A DNA stretch of 64,000 bases from JAFGRU01 sp016934985 (GCA_963665045.2 CAXXJQ010000003.1:1054001-1118000), one strand, 5' to 3'. Numbered from the stretch's first letter, positions 47,295-55,602 are shown. The notes: generated from the letters alone by a model not told the origin. Made by a program: numbers and translations.

Positions 47295-48317
47295 ATGGGA
47301 AAAAACAGTATTCCATATGGAGAATATAAGTTTTGGGCAGAGAAGGCTCAGCTGGATGCTTACTCGGAAGATGAATGGTCTGTTGTCGAAGACGATGGAA
47401 AGTTTGAAATAATAAACCGGCTCAAAGGAATTTTTTCAAAATGGGAAGAGTACCAAAAAACGCAAAAGGTATCTCTTGTCTTTCAGATATATCAAGAGTG
47501 TGAATTTTTCTGTCAATATCCGCTCTTTTTAAAAGAAGAGAGGACACAGGAGGAGGAAAGAAAAGAGTACCTGAACCTTCACAAAAAGCTTGTTTCAGTT
47601 TGTAAAGAAGCCGAGGTTGTTCCTGTCCAGATTTCAAAGGATGTTGATTTTTTAGACCACCAAATTTCCCAACTCGAGAGCATTGCCGAACGTAGAAAAA
47701 ATTACCAGAAAACCAAAAACCCAAAATTTGCATTTGATGCGTACATGTTTTCTTTTCGGTGTGGCCACAACATACCAACGTGGATTGCTCGCTGGATTTT
47801 TGAGGCTTTTCATAAATACGAAAAGGCGTTTGGGAAGGCCGACCTTGGCCGATTGCTTGGTTTTGAAAACCCACACCATACTGTTTTCGAGTTGGAAAAA
47901 ATTGAAGAAAAAAATTTGGATAATCTCTGGAAAATTGCAGTTGTAAAATCCCTCTTATCTGTCGATGATAATTTTGCCTGTCTCGTTGTTCATACTGCAG
48001 AGAAGGCCGACGATTGGGATAGTTTAGATACAATCAAAAAGAACTTTAAAAGTTACAAAAATAAAAAATGGAGGGAAAACAAAAATTTTGCATCAGAAGT
48101 TTTTGGTGATGACGAAATTTCGAAAATAGAGTTTTTAATGGAATATCTCCCAGATGAAAAATATGAAGTCGAGGGAAAATATCATAAAGTGAAAAAAAAC
48201 AGGAAAAACGACGGTACCTGTGACTATGTTTCAGCCGAAGAAATAAAACAAATTAGAAAAAAAATTCAAGCTGCCATTGCCGACCTCCTGCCAGACATAC
48301 CCCCACTAAGCCTTTAA
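47295..48317 (+). CDS. hypothetical protein, possible cargo gene
   Basis: 340 residues from the ATG at 47295 (a GTG three codons earlier is in frame). It is rich in Lys, Glu and aromatic residues and mostly helical. It has no signal peptide, membrane span or motif that I recognise. Its DNA is noticeably more AT-rich than the neighbouring int and tail genes, suggesting separate acquisition. A strong terminator follows. Its place between int and the phage genes is a usual cargo position, but no function can be assigned. Confidence 0.75.
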   Translation: MGKNSIPYGEYKFWAEKAQLDAYSEDEWSVVEDDGKFEIINRLKGIFSKWEEYQKTQKVSLVFQIYQECEFFCQYPLFLKEERTQEEERKEYLNLHKKLVSVCKEAEVVPVQISKDVDFLDHQISQLESIAERRKNYQKTKNPKFAFDAYMFSFRCGHNIPTWIARWIFEAFHKYEKAFGKADLGRLLGFENPHHTVFELEKIEEKNLDNLWKIAVVKSLLSVDDNFACLVVHTAEKADDWDSLDTIKKNFKSYKNKKWRENKNFASEVFGDDEISKIEFLMEYLPDEKYEVEGKYHKVKKNRKNDGTCDYVSAEEIKQIRKKIQAAIADLLPDIPPLSL

Positions 48318-48372
48318 CTTATTGTTTTCATTTAATACCCCCACCAAACAATAAATTCATTTGCCATTTATT

Positions 48373-48408
48373 GGAATTGACCCCCCATTAGGTCAATTCC
48401 TTTTTTTT
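48373..48408 (+). terminator. intrinsic terminator ending the int-proximal unit
   Basis: Perfect 10-bp stem GGAATTGACC/GGTCAATTCC with an 8-base loop and eight T. It separates int, the RadC-like gene and the unknown gene from the downstream phage-type genes. Confidence 0.92.
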
Positions 48409-48431
48409 AAAATTAAATTACTAAATACTGT

Positions 48432-48460
48432 TTTTGAAATATTTAGAAATATTTTCAAAA
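48432..48460. promoter_or_regulatory. palindrome upstream of the AlpA-like gene
   Basis: TTTTGAAATATTT and AAATATTTTCAAAA form a near-perfect dyad (one extra T) 14 bases before the AlpA-like ATG. It is the right size for a dimeric regulator and overlaps where the promoter of the rightward gene block should be. Confidence 0.5.
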
Positions 48461-48474
48461 CGTTTGGAGGTTGT

Positions 48475-48675
48475 ATGGACAAAAACAAAAGTGTTCTCAG
48501 AGATGAGAAAGAGGCGGCTGAGTATCTCGACAATAAAATTTCTGTTGCCACCTTACGATATTGGAGACACAAAAAAATTGGCCCTGTTTTTTGTCGCCTT
48601 GGTGGCCGTGTCCTCTACCCTGAGGACGAGTTGGATAATTTTATTTCGTCGAGCATTGTCAGGCCTGGTATTTGA
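48475..48675 (+). CDS. AlpA/excisionase-type HTH protein
   Basis: 66 residues from an ATG with GGAGG upstream. It has the MerR/excisionase fold: LRDEKEAAEYLDNKISVATL (helix-turn-helix) and a wing FCRLGGRVLYPEDELDNFI. Such proteins control integrase genes or act as excision factors. It is the first gene after the terminator and palindrome. Confidence 0.8.
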   Translation: MDKNKSVLRDEKEAAEYLDNKISVATLRYWRHKKIGPVFCRLGGRVLYPEDELDNFISSSIVRPGI

Positions 48676-48725
48676 CCAAAGTGAGAAGCATTATGCCACG
48701 CGAAATTCCGGGGAAGGATAAGGAA

Positions 48726-48926
48726 ATGAAAACGATGTCAGAATATTTACTCGAATCCGCGAAGGTGGCGGCGTTTGGAATAGCCGTTGCGGAACGGATG
48801 CAACACCAGCAGGAAGCGTTTGAAAGAGCCATCCATCAGCAGAATGGACTGGAAACTTATGTTGTCGGCCTCCGTTTAGCCGAAACGTCCCCATTGAATG
48901 CCCCTGTTGACCTGGTTATCAGATGA
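48726..48926 (+). CDS. hypothetical protein
   Basis: 66 residues if the ATG at 48726 is used (AAGGATAAGGAA just upstream). An ATG at 48693 and a TTG at 48672 are also in frame. It is helical and Gln-rich in the middle (QHQQEAFERAIHQQNGLE). Its stop overlaps the next start (ATGA). Family unknown. Confidence 0.55.
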   Translation: MKTMSEYLLESAKVAAFGIAVAERMQHQQEAFERAIHQQNGLETYVVGLRLAETSPLNAPVDLVIR

Positions 48927-49204
48927 GTCCTGCGGGAAGAATCAAGGCCAGCCGCCGAGAAATACGTCTTACTGCCTGGCTTCTCAACCGACTTTTGAGA
49001 AATCTGGAAGAAAGTCTAAGGGATATCGAGAAGACTGCTTCATTGCCCGGGGATGATGCAATCATCGATGGTCTCTACCTGGTAGCGGTTCAGCATTCAC
49101 AAAAAATTTTCAGGGAGCTGGGCCGGATCCGTGAGGCGGTCCAGGAAGCCCGAAACAAAACAATAGGAGAAATCGAAAATGCCAAGAGAGATAAAATCAA
49201 ATGA
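48923..49204 (+). CDS. hypothetical helical protein
   Basis: 93 residues, translationally coupled to the gene before (ATGA) and overlapping the next by 26 bases. Basic N-terminus (RIKASRREIRLTAWLLNRLL) and helices throughout. Family unknown. The tight packing is typical of a phage morphogenesis block. Confidence 0.6.
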   Translation: MSPAGRIKASRREIRLTAWLLNRLLRNLEESLRDIEKTASLPGDDAIIDGLYLVAVQHSQKIFRELGRIREAVQEARNKTIGEIENAKRDKIK

Positions 49205-49625
49205 CCGAAATGAAATTAAGCTTGATGACATCGTCACTGGCGAAGAGGTTACCCTTTTTTACAGGACGCCAACAACCAAAGAGCGGCTTGTCTATGATGC
49301 TTCGAGCTTTGAAAAAAAAGGCGGAAAGATCATTAGCCTGGTTCACCAAACCAGGCAGAAATTTGGTTTGAAGATCCTCACCGGCTTTAAAAAGGGTTGC
49401 CTGGCCTGTGACGGCAAGCTGATCAGCTCCGACCCCCAGGATCCGGACTACTATGCCGAATGGAAAAATGAATTTCAGAACACCTGCGGCGACCTGATTA
49501 AATTCATGGCTGTAGTGGTATTCGAAGGCGTTCAATTGGCAGGCGGCAGCGAAGAGCCCGAGCCCATGAACGATGAGGAGTCAATCGAGGAGGTTGAAGA
49601 CGCCGTCCCTTTGCCGAAGAGCTGA
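49179..49625 (+). CDS. tail assembly chaperone, short form (G-like)
   Basis: 148 residues. It lies immediately before the tape measure gene and contains a frameshift site near its 3' end, the standard position and behaviour of tail assembly chaperones in tailed phages. It reads EEVTLFYRTPTTKERLVYDA with an acidic tail (EEPEPMNDEESIEEVEDAV). Chaperones of this kind coat the tape measure during tail assembly. The identification rests on context and the frameshift signal rather than clear sequence similarity. Confidence 0.65.
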   Translation: MPREIKSNDRNEIKLDDIVTGEEVTLFYRTPTTKERLVYDASSFEKKGGKIISLVHQTRQKFGLKILTGFKKGCLACDGKLISSDPQDPDYYAEWKNEFQNTCGDLIKFMAVVVFEGVQLAGGSEEPEPMNDEESIEEVEDAVPLPKS

Positions 49626-49885
49626 GGCTGATCCGTGAGCGTACGTGTACACCTCAGCGCCGCAAGGAATGTGCAAAAAACTCCGGTCAGAATCTTAATA
49701 TCCTTTGTGAGAACTGTCCGGCCAGGGAGCCCTACGAGCCGACCGGATGGTTTAATAAAATTTATCGGCTCTACCTACTGAAGGAAGCCGGTTATCCATT
49801 CGAGGCGGACCAACTGACTCTTGAAACATGGATGGCTATAGGTGAAATGAAGAAGGCAATCGAAACACCCTTAGAAAAGGATTAA
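49179..49885 (+). CDS. tail assembly chaperone, predicted -1 frameshift product (GT-like)
   Basis: At 49607-49613 the 0-frame reads C CCT TTG, a classic X-XXY-YYZ slippery heptamer. A -1 shift there joins the upstream frame to 90 further codons ending at TAA (49883-49885). That second frame has no ATG, GTG or TTG until near its end, so it is probably reached only by shifting. The fused protein would have about 235 residues. The extension has Cys at its positions 12, 20, 32 and 35 (CENCP), which might bind zinc. Confidence 0.65.
49607..49658 (+). promoter_or_regulatory. programmed -1 frameshift signal
   Basis: Slippery CCCTTTG (49607-49613), a 7-base spacer, then a 7-bp stem GCTGAGG/CCTCAGC (49621-49627 with 49652-49658). 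Spacer and stem placement match known -1 frameshift stimulators. Confidence 0.7.
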
Positions 49886-49892
49886 ACCACTA

Positions 49893-51752
49893 ATGGCAAA
49901 TTCTACAACATTCAAGCTGGCTTTAAGAACCGACGGTACGAGGACTGTCATAAACGAAACGAACCGGGTCCAGAGTCAAATAAAGGGGATGGATGGTGTT
50001 GCCGGGAAAATGCGCAACACCTTTATCAGTTTGCAGTCGGCTTTGGCCGGGTTGGTCGGTGTCGGAGGTTTGGCCGCTCTCTATCGGGTTATGAAAGACA
50101 TTAATATGGCGGCCGCCGAGTGGGAAAAGCGTGGTATGCGAACAGAGGCTTTAATCAAGGCTACCGGCAGCGCGGCGGGTTTGTCGAAAAAAGAACTTTT
50201 GGATTTTGCTGAGGCCCAAGATTTGGCAACACTAGGCAACCGAAACGATATTCTTGATTCAAGTAATATCTTACTGACCTTTCGGTCAGTGCACGGCCAG
50301 ATATTCAAAGAGGCAATTCAACTCAGTCAAGATCTAAGTACTGTTTTCGGGACCGGTTTGCGTTCTGCGACTACAATGCTGGGTAAAGCGTTGGAAGATC
50401 CGGTCCAGGGCCTGACCTCCCTGCGCCGCACGGGTGTTATGTTTACCGATGACCAAGAAAAAATGATCAAATCCATGGTCGCGGCTGGGGATGCCGCAAA
50501 AGCACAGGCGCTCATTATTGCTGAGCTTCGTAAACAAGTTGGTGGTGCAGCCGGTGCCGAGGCCCAGGGGTTGACTGGTGCCGTTGATGCCCTTGATTAT
50601 CACTGGATTAAACTTAAAGATGACATGGCCGACACCAAAACAGCGGCTGATGGTGTTGATTTAATAACCAGGGCAATTATCGCACTTAGAAAAGAACTCA
50701 ATCCTGCAGCAAGGTCATCGGAGGAATTGCTTGATAGGATAAATCAAATTCGTGATGCAGAACTGCAGGGCGTTCAACTGAATGACTACCAAAAAGCAGA
50801 CCTGCAACGTCTGCAGCAGGCCTACGTAGAAAAAAACCCTGTTGATCAAAATGAGTTATCCGCACTGAAACGCGCTGCAGGAGAAAATTTTGCGCCGGCA
50901 GCCAACACTATTCCCCAGCCAGCGTATGTTGAAAACCAGAATAAAGCATCAAGCTCCCCCTCTCCTGTTTCTCCTGACAGCCAGTTTTACGGTGACGCTG
51001 GTACTGCCAACTATGGCATGTATTCCATCTTTGGCGGTATGGCCGCCGATGAAAGCCTGGGTTATTCCTTGGGTGATGACAGCGAGGGTGGGCTCATGCC
51101 CGCTGATCAGTACCGTCTCGATAGCGCCACCATGCTGCTGGAAGGCCTGCAGGAAATCGAGGCTGATGCTTATGTCATGTACTCGGACAGTTATCAGCGC
51201 CTGACAGCCCTGGACCAGGAGGCGGCCGCAAACCGGGAGCAGATTGCCAGGGCCGAGGCCTCGGCACGGCAGAGCACTATGAATTTTTTAATGAACGGCC
51301 TGGCCTCCATGGCTAACAGCGGCAACAAAAAGCTGTTCAATATCCAGAAGGCCGTGCGGATACCTCTGGCGATCATGGACACCTACGGCGCCATAAACAA
51401 CGCCCTGGCCTCTATGCCGTATCCCTATAACCTGGCTGCCGCTGCCATGGTCGGGGCTATGGGTTTTGCCAACGTGGCGTCGATCGCCTCAACCAGTTTT
51501 GGATCGACCTCGGCGGCAACGGCCACGGTATCAGGTACCACCGGCGGTTATGCCATGAACACCAGCGGCAGCACTGCCACCGATGCGGCCACCGAAGCAG
51601 AAACCAAGGAACGAGCGCCGACCGTCAACCTGACAATCCACACCGGTGCGACGGTGCTCGATGAGGCGACCATGTACGAGCTGGTCGAAAAACTCTCTCC
51701 GTCGATCGAAAAAGCGGTCGGTGACGGCAAACTTCAATTGGCTATGGCTTAG
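49893..51752 (+). CDS. tail length tape measure protein
   Basis: 619 residues, right after the chaperone frames. Features of tape measures: long helical stretches, hydrophobic segments (LQSALAGLVGVGGLAALY; YNLAAAAMVGAMGFANVASI), Ala/Gly-rich regions and the recurrent phage motif LSTVFGTGLRSATTMLGKAL with EDPVQGLTSLRRTGV. By the usual about 0.15 nm per residue, the tail would be about 90 nm if the protein is unprocessed. Start: ATG at 49893. Confidence 0.85.
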   Translation: MANSTTFKLALRTDGTRTVINETNRVQSQIKGMDGVAGKMRNTFISLQSALAGLVGVGGLAALYRVMKDINMAAAEWEKRGMRTEALIKATGSAAGLSKKELLDFAEAQDLATLGNRNDILDSSNILLTFRSVHGQIFKEAIQLSQDLSTVFGTGLRSATTMLGKALEDPVQGLTSLRRTGVMFTDDQEKMIKSMVAAGDAAKAQALIIAELRKQVGGAAGAEAQGLTGAVDALDYHWIKLKDDMADTKTAADGVDLITRAIIALRKELNPAARSSEELLDRINQIRDAELQGVQLNDYQKADLQRLQQAYVEKNPVDQNELSALKRAAGENFAPAANTIPQPAYVENQNKASSSPSPVSPDSQFYGDAGTANYGMYSIFGGMAADESLGYSLGDDSEGGLMPADQYRLDSATMLLEGLQEIEADAYVMYSDSYQRLTALDQEAAANREQIARAEASARQSTMNFLMNGLASMANSGNKKLFNIQKAVRIPLAIMDTYGAINNALASMPYPYNLAAAAMVGAMGFANVASIASTSFGSTSAATATVSGTTGGYAMNTSGSTATDAATEAETKERAPTVNLTIHTGATVLDEATMYELVEKLSPSIEKAVGDGKLQLAMA

Positions 51753-51778
51753 AATATTTCCTTTAAGAAGGTTAAAGG

Positions 51779-51940
51779 ATGAAAAAAACCAGAACATCTT
51801 GGCAGACGTGTCCTTTTGACGAGTTTCAGTTTCGCCAGAGCTGCACCATGGTTGAGTGTATTTACTACTTCCTTCCCGAGGGAAATTCCAGACGTCGATC
51901 TCCATGCTGCTATGGGAAAAAGTCAAAATACAGAAATTGA
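51779..51940 (+). CDS. small Cys-rich hypothetical protein
   Basis: 53 residues with AAGG just before the ATG, 27 bases after the tape measure stop. It contains five Cys (positions 11, 22, 27, 43 and 44) and a basic C-terminus (SRRRSPCCYGKKSKYRN). It may be a small metal-binding protein. Family unknown; the gene call rests on spacing and composition. Confidence 0.4.
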   Translation: MKKTRTSWQTCPFDEFQFRQSCTMVECIYYFLPEGNSRRRSPCCYGKKSKYRN

Positions 51941-52077
51941 TTCAGGCTGAAATTATCGTGTATCTGCGGAAAGGAAAAATTTCAAAATTTTTCATGTAAG
52001 ACAAAAAAACAGTGGAGTTGAAATCAACCTTACCACAGCTTGAAAAAGCCTATGAAAGGCTTTAGGAGGTGTCAGAA

Positions 52078-52416
52078 ATGAGTCAAAAATTATCACCACG
52101 AACCCAGGTCGGAAAAGGTTTTGTTTTTTGTCAGCTTGAAACTAGCCAGTTGATGTCTCAGGTCGTGGAAATATCTGCCCTGGTAAACAATGGAAATCAG
52201 AAAGAAGCAACAACAAGGCTCAACCTGATGACCAATGGATTAAAAAGAATTTGTGCGGATCATCAAAAAATTCCGGATGATCATGTTTTGAAAAAAATCT
52301 TTAACGCACAAAAGGCACTCGAAAAGAGGAATAAAAATGCAACCTCTGTTGCACTCGCCGAGGCTGTTTTTGATCTCAAACACGGCGATGATTTTTTACA
52401 CATACCCATATTGTGA
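52078..52416 (+). CDS. hypothetical protein
   Basis: 112 residues from the ATG at 52078, with AGGAGG eight bases upstream (an in-frame GTG at 52069 would overlap that site). Helical; reads VVEISALVNNGNQKEATTRL and RICADHQKIPDDHVLKKIF. A small hairpin (AAAAGCC/GGCTTT) precedes the ribosome site. Family unknown. Confidence 0.6.
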   Translation: MSQKLSPRTQVGKGFVFCQLETSQLMSQVVEISALVNNGNQKEATTRLNLMTNGLKRICADHQKIPDDHVLKKIFNAQKALEKRNKNATSVALAEAVFDLKHGDDFLHIPIL

Positions 52417-52514
52417 TGTCGACATTGCTGTTGCTGACGATGCCACTTGTCCTGCCAACTGAAACTATGGGCAGGAATAACTTATAGATTTTAAATTTAG
52501 ACAAGGAGCAAAAA

Positions 52515-53114
52515 ATGGACGTAATTAAAAAAAAAGCTGATGAGCTTCAGGACATTCTCGATGAGGAGCAAGTTCTTGAAAAAGAATTCAAATTATTTTC
52601 TGACAGCGAAAAAAAATACTATTCGATGATCGCTGAACAGCAAAAAGAACTCTCCCGGCTGGAGGATTCAGCGGCCGATTTAAAACGAAATGTTATCCTC
52701 GGTGATGCACCTGAAGCAGACATGGGTGGGTTTCGGTTGGAAATTAATAAAGTAAGGGAGCTGATCAGCGACACCACCAACCTGGTTGATGAGTGCAAGA
52801 GTCAAAAAAAAATTATAAGTTCCAAAAGATCAGATATCGCAACCAGAAAAAGACTGGCAATAAAAGCGTTTTGGAGGGCCGTGAAAAATCACTATGCCTC
52901 TGAACTTGAGCAAGTTAGGACAGCGGCTGAGGGGTTTATGCTTTGTCAGGAGTTGTCAGAAAATAATGATGGCATCGTTGTGTGGAGGACAGGCCTCGGT
53001 GAGCTTTTCTCACATCCAAAAGGTAAAAAACGAGACGAAATTTTAAACAATTTAAAAGACGAATTTTCGTTTCCTGGGATCAGCAAAAACATTCAGGATG
53101 CCATTCAGGATTAG
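52515..53114 (+). CDS. coiled-coil hypothetical protein
   Basis: 199 residues with an AAGGAG site. The first 120 residues are charged heptad-type helices (ADELQDILDEEQVLEKEFKL, IAEQQKELSRLEDSAADLKR). The C-terminal third is more globular (GIVVWRTGLGELFSH). Family unknown; it could be a structural or scaffold-like phage protein. Confidence 0.6.
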   Translation: MDVIKKKADELQDILDEEQVLEKEFKLFSDSEKKYYSMIAEQQKELSRLEDSAADLKRNVILGDAPEADMGGFRLEINKVRELISDTTNLVDECKSQKKIISSKRSDIATRKRLAIKAFWRAVKNHYASELEQVRTAAEGFMLCQELSENNDGIVVWRTGLGELFSHPKGKKRDEILNNLKDEFSFPGISKNIQDAIQD

Positions 53115-53414
53115 CGACAAGAAAAACCTTCCCATCGTATTCTTTCAGCAAAGCACGGGGCTTTGTCTTCTTGGGAAAGGTTGAGGTACCCGTCACTGGT
53201 TTCTCATAGCCGACCGGTGGCGGGCCCCTGATTTTGAATAGGCAAATACATTTGAAAATTCAGGCCCTGGTTCCTATTTGGAAAGATTCCCCTGGGGATG
53301 GTCCTTAGGGTTTTTGGGGCTTGAACTGGGCCTGCTCAATACTTTGCTCCATGGTTGACGATCCCGAATATTGACAACGTTGAGCAGGCCCTTTGATTAA
53401 AAAAGGTGTTGGCA
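53115..53414. other. structured non-coding stretch
   Basis: No gene, but three large inverted repeats in 280 bases. The first pairs AACCTTCCCA with TGGGAAAGGTT (about 53128-53191) around an inner CAAAGC/GGCTTTG stem, and is followed by a T-run on the minus strand. The second pairs GCCCCTGATTTT with AAAATTCAGGCC (about 53224-53267), imperfectly. The third has perfect 12-bp arms, GGGCCTGCTCAA (53328-53339) and its complement (53380-53391). Possible folded RNA, terminators or a replication/packaging site. Confidence 0.5.
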
Positions 53415-54002
53415 ATGAATATCCAGGTAAAGCTCGAAGGCGTTGAAAAAGCATTGAAAATGTTCAACACCAGGATTGTTAACCAAGCAACCAGGATGGC
53501 TCTGAACGAAACGGCCAAGACTGCGAAAACAACAGCAGCTGGCAATATCTACCATGGCTGGAATTTGAAGAAGTCGGATATTAACAAGAAGCTCAAGACC
53601 GAACTGGCCAGATCCTCTGATCTGTCTGCTGCCCTGGTTGTGCGGTCGGAATCTTTTAGTTTGAGCTACTTCGGTGCAAAACAGTTTTCTGGAAGGAGAA
53701 CCATATCAAGGACCGGGATTAAGACAGGCAAGCGAAAAAGTTCAAAGGGCGGCGTTTATGTCCGGATTAAGCGTGGAGGCAAAATAACCCACCTTTCAAC
53801 ATCTTTCATTGCTGCCACGCGCTCCGGGCATATCGGAGTATTCAGACGATCAACCAGGAAACACTTACCGATAGCTGAGAGAAGACTGATCACGGTCCCG
53901 AGCATGTTCAAGCAGCAGGACGTTTATGTTCCGACTCTGAGGGCAGCAAGCAGAACCTGGTCGACCAGGCTGAAGCACCACCTCGAAAGGTTAACTAGGT
54001 GA
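53415..54002 (+). CDS. phage minor tail protein Z-like protein
   Basis: 195 residues from the ATG at 53415. It resembles the lambda gpZ / Minor_tail_Z family: an N-terminal MNIQVKLEGVEKALKMF and AtypNETAKTAKTTAAGNIY-type helix, a basic middle and a C-terminal VPSMFKQQDVYVPTLRAASR segment. Z proteins act at tail completion or head-tail joining. The match is by overall pattern. Confidence 0.6.
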   Translation: MNIQVKLEGVEKALKMFNTRIVNQATRMALNETAKTAKTTAAGNIYHGWNLKKSDINKKLKTELARSSDLSAALVVRSESFSLSYFGAKQFSGRRTISRTGIKTGKRKSSKGGVYVRIKRGGKITHLSTSFIAATRSGHIGVFRRSTRKHLPIAERRLITVPSMFKQQDVYVPTLRAASRTWSTRLKHHLERLTR

Positions 54003-54047
54003 GCGGGTGCTTTCTGGCTTGGATCGTTGCTGGTTTGAGAATAGACG

Positions 54048-54293
54048 ATGTTTCCGAAGCCTGAAGGCCTTAGCCAAATGATTCAATATCCCGATATAAC
54101 CCCGCTGCCCCCTAAAGGTATTCACGGCCAGAATAAACCCTCCTGGTTTGCCTTTGCTCCACAAGACATGGGTCTTGTGTTTTTAACCAAGAGGGTTTTG
54201 AAGGACCTGTCCGCTGCGGTCTCCAGGTCTCCCGCTGCGGCGGGTCCTTCCTGGGGTTTGATCAATGCGGGCGGCAGAGCTCCCGGTATTTGA
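54048..54293 (+). CDS. doubtful small hypothetical protein
   Basis: 81 codons, Pro/Ala/Gly-rich (YPDITPLPPKGIHGQNKPSW), with no clear ribosome site. It is included because the region otherwise holds 300 bases without a gene and its stop abuts the next frame. It may not be expressed. Confidence 0.3.
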   Translation: MFPKPEGLSQMIQYPDITPLPPKGIHGQNKPSWFAFAPQDMGLVFLTKRVLKDLSAAVSRSPAAAGPSWGLINAGGRAPGI

Positions 54294-54325
54294 GTCCATT
54301 AAAATTTCAAGAATTCCGTAGAAGA

Positions 54326-54760
54326 ATGGAAAGTTCTAAAGAAATGCCAAGTAACGAAGAAATTCTTTCAGGGTTCAGCCGACTGGCCCTCGAGGCCCTC
54401 CCCCTGGTTCTTGACAAAAAAATGGTAAGGCATCTTCTTCAATCAACATTCAAACGCCTTGACCCTGTTTGCCATTTTTGCGGCGCTGAGTTGCAGGGGA
54501 AGGCAAAAACCTCTTTCCTTGATGGCAGGAGGACTAGGTGCGCGGCTTGCGGATCCAGGATCATGGTCTGGCAGGGTACGCCACTGCATGGTTCCAAGTT
54601 GACCCCCGAACAGTTCTACCTGGTGGCTGTTATGAATGCCCTGAAAGCTGGGCCAGAGGTAATTAAATCTTTGGTTGGCATTAGCCATAGTACTGAGTTG
54701 TCTTGGAGAAAAAAGCTTTCTGGCCGTAATCCGGTGGAAGGTGCTGGGTGTAATCAATGA
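54326..54760 (+). CDS. zinc-ribbon/HTH protein resembling an IS1595 transposase N-terminus
   Basis: 144 residues from the ATG at 54326 (a TTG at 54290 is in frame). A zinc ribbon CHFCGAEL...RCAACGSR is followed by GTPLHGSKLTPEQFYLVAVM and an HTH-like segment (VIKSLVGISHSTELSWRKKL). This order resembles the DNA-binding front part of IS1595/ISXO2-type transposases, but no catalytic domain follows. It may be a domesticated DNA-binding protein of the replication block. Its stop overlaps the next start (ATGA). Confidence 0.5.
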   Translation: MESSKEMPSNEEILSGFSRLALEALPLVLDKKMVRHLLQSTFKRLDPVCHFCGAELQGKAKTSFLDGRRTRCAACGSRIMVWQGTPLHGSKLTPEQFYLVAVMNALKAGPEVIKSLVGISHSTELSWRKKLSGRNPVEGAGCNQ

Positions 54761-55602
54761 GTGTTAAATTATCAGGCGCGATATGGGAGCTTATCGAACT
54801 TTCTCAAACCGAAACGTTGATCATGTTGGCGCTGGCCGACTTCTCGGATGAAAAGGGTTTCTCCTGGCCAAGCAAGGCAACGCTGGCAAAGCGCACCCGG
54901 GTAAGTAAAAGGACTCTTGACAGACATATTTTAACTTTGGCTCAAAATGGTTGGCTTTTAATACAGACCCGAAAAGATGGAACCAGATTTTTGAGCAATG
55001 GCTATCAGTTAAATTTTGAAAAAATTGACCAAACAATCAATGCCCAAAAATCTAAGGGTGATAGTGCAAATTTGGCAGGGGGGTGGTGTAAATCTGACAG
55101 GGGGGTAGTGCAGCCTATGCTGCAGGGGGGTAGTGCAACCCATGCTGCACCCGAACCATCATTTAACAGTCATTTAAATATTTCGTCGGAAAAACCCTCG
55201 ACGACCTCTCCCCTTCCCCCTTTAAAAAAAGTTCAAAGTGACCATGCCTGGTTCACCGCTTGGTGGTGCCATGCCTTTCAGGTAATTACCGGTGACAAAT
55301 ATGCCTATACGAAAAAAACTGCCGGCATTATCAAACAGATCATCGAAAGGATCGCCCTCGAGGGCATGGTTGAACGTGCCTGTGTTTATCTCACCCTCGA
55401 TCCTTCTGATCGTTTCCCGAGAGGATCCCCAACCATTGAAGGCCTTTCCGCAATGATCAACCAGATGGCCGGGCGCTGTACTTCCAAAATACAGGATGAT
55501 TGCTTTGCTCTCGGCCTGCTGCCTGATTTTGATGTTCCACTGAAAGACCATAAACCCTGGGAGAACGTCCAGAGCGATGAAAGACAAACAGCCACCGCAT
55601 AA
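54757..55602 (+). CDS. phage replication initiator, O-like helix-turn-helix protein
   Basis: 281 residues. The N-terminal winged helix (LALADFSDEKGFSWPSKATL, RVSKRTLDRHILTL) is the usual replication-initiator type. A low-complexity linker with Ser/Pro runs follows, then a C-terminal domain (about 160-260, HAWFTAWWCHAFQVITGDKY) that may load helicase. Repeated short G-tracts in the linker DNA (55077-55140) might be origin iterons, as lambda O carries its origin within the gene. It lies just before the helicase gene, overlapping it by 26 bases. Confidence 0.7.
   Translation: MSVKLSGAIWELIELSQTETLIMLALADFSDEKGFSWPSKATLAKRTRVSKRTLDRHILTLAQNGWLLIQTRKDGTRFLSNGYQLNFEKIDQTINAQKSKGDSANLAGGWCKSDRGVVQPMLQGGSATHAAPEPSFNSHLNISSEKPSTTSPLPPLKKVQSDHAWFTAWWCHAFQVITGDKYAYTKKTAGIIKQIIERIALEGMVERACVYLTLDPSDRFPRGSPTIEGLSAMINQMAGRCTSKIQDDCFALGLLPDFDVPLKDHKPWENVQSDERQTATA

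Noticed and set aside
48320..48474. Possible CRISPR or short tandem repeats in the AT-rich stretch
   Set aside because: There are only a terminator and one palindrome; no repeated unit with spacers.
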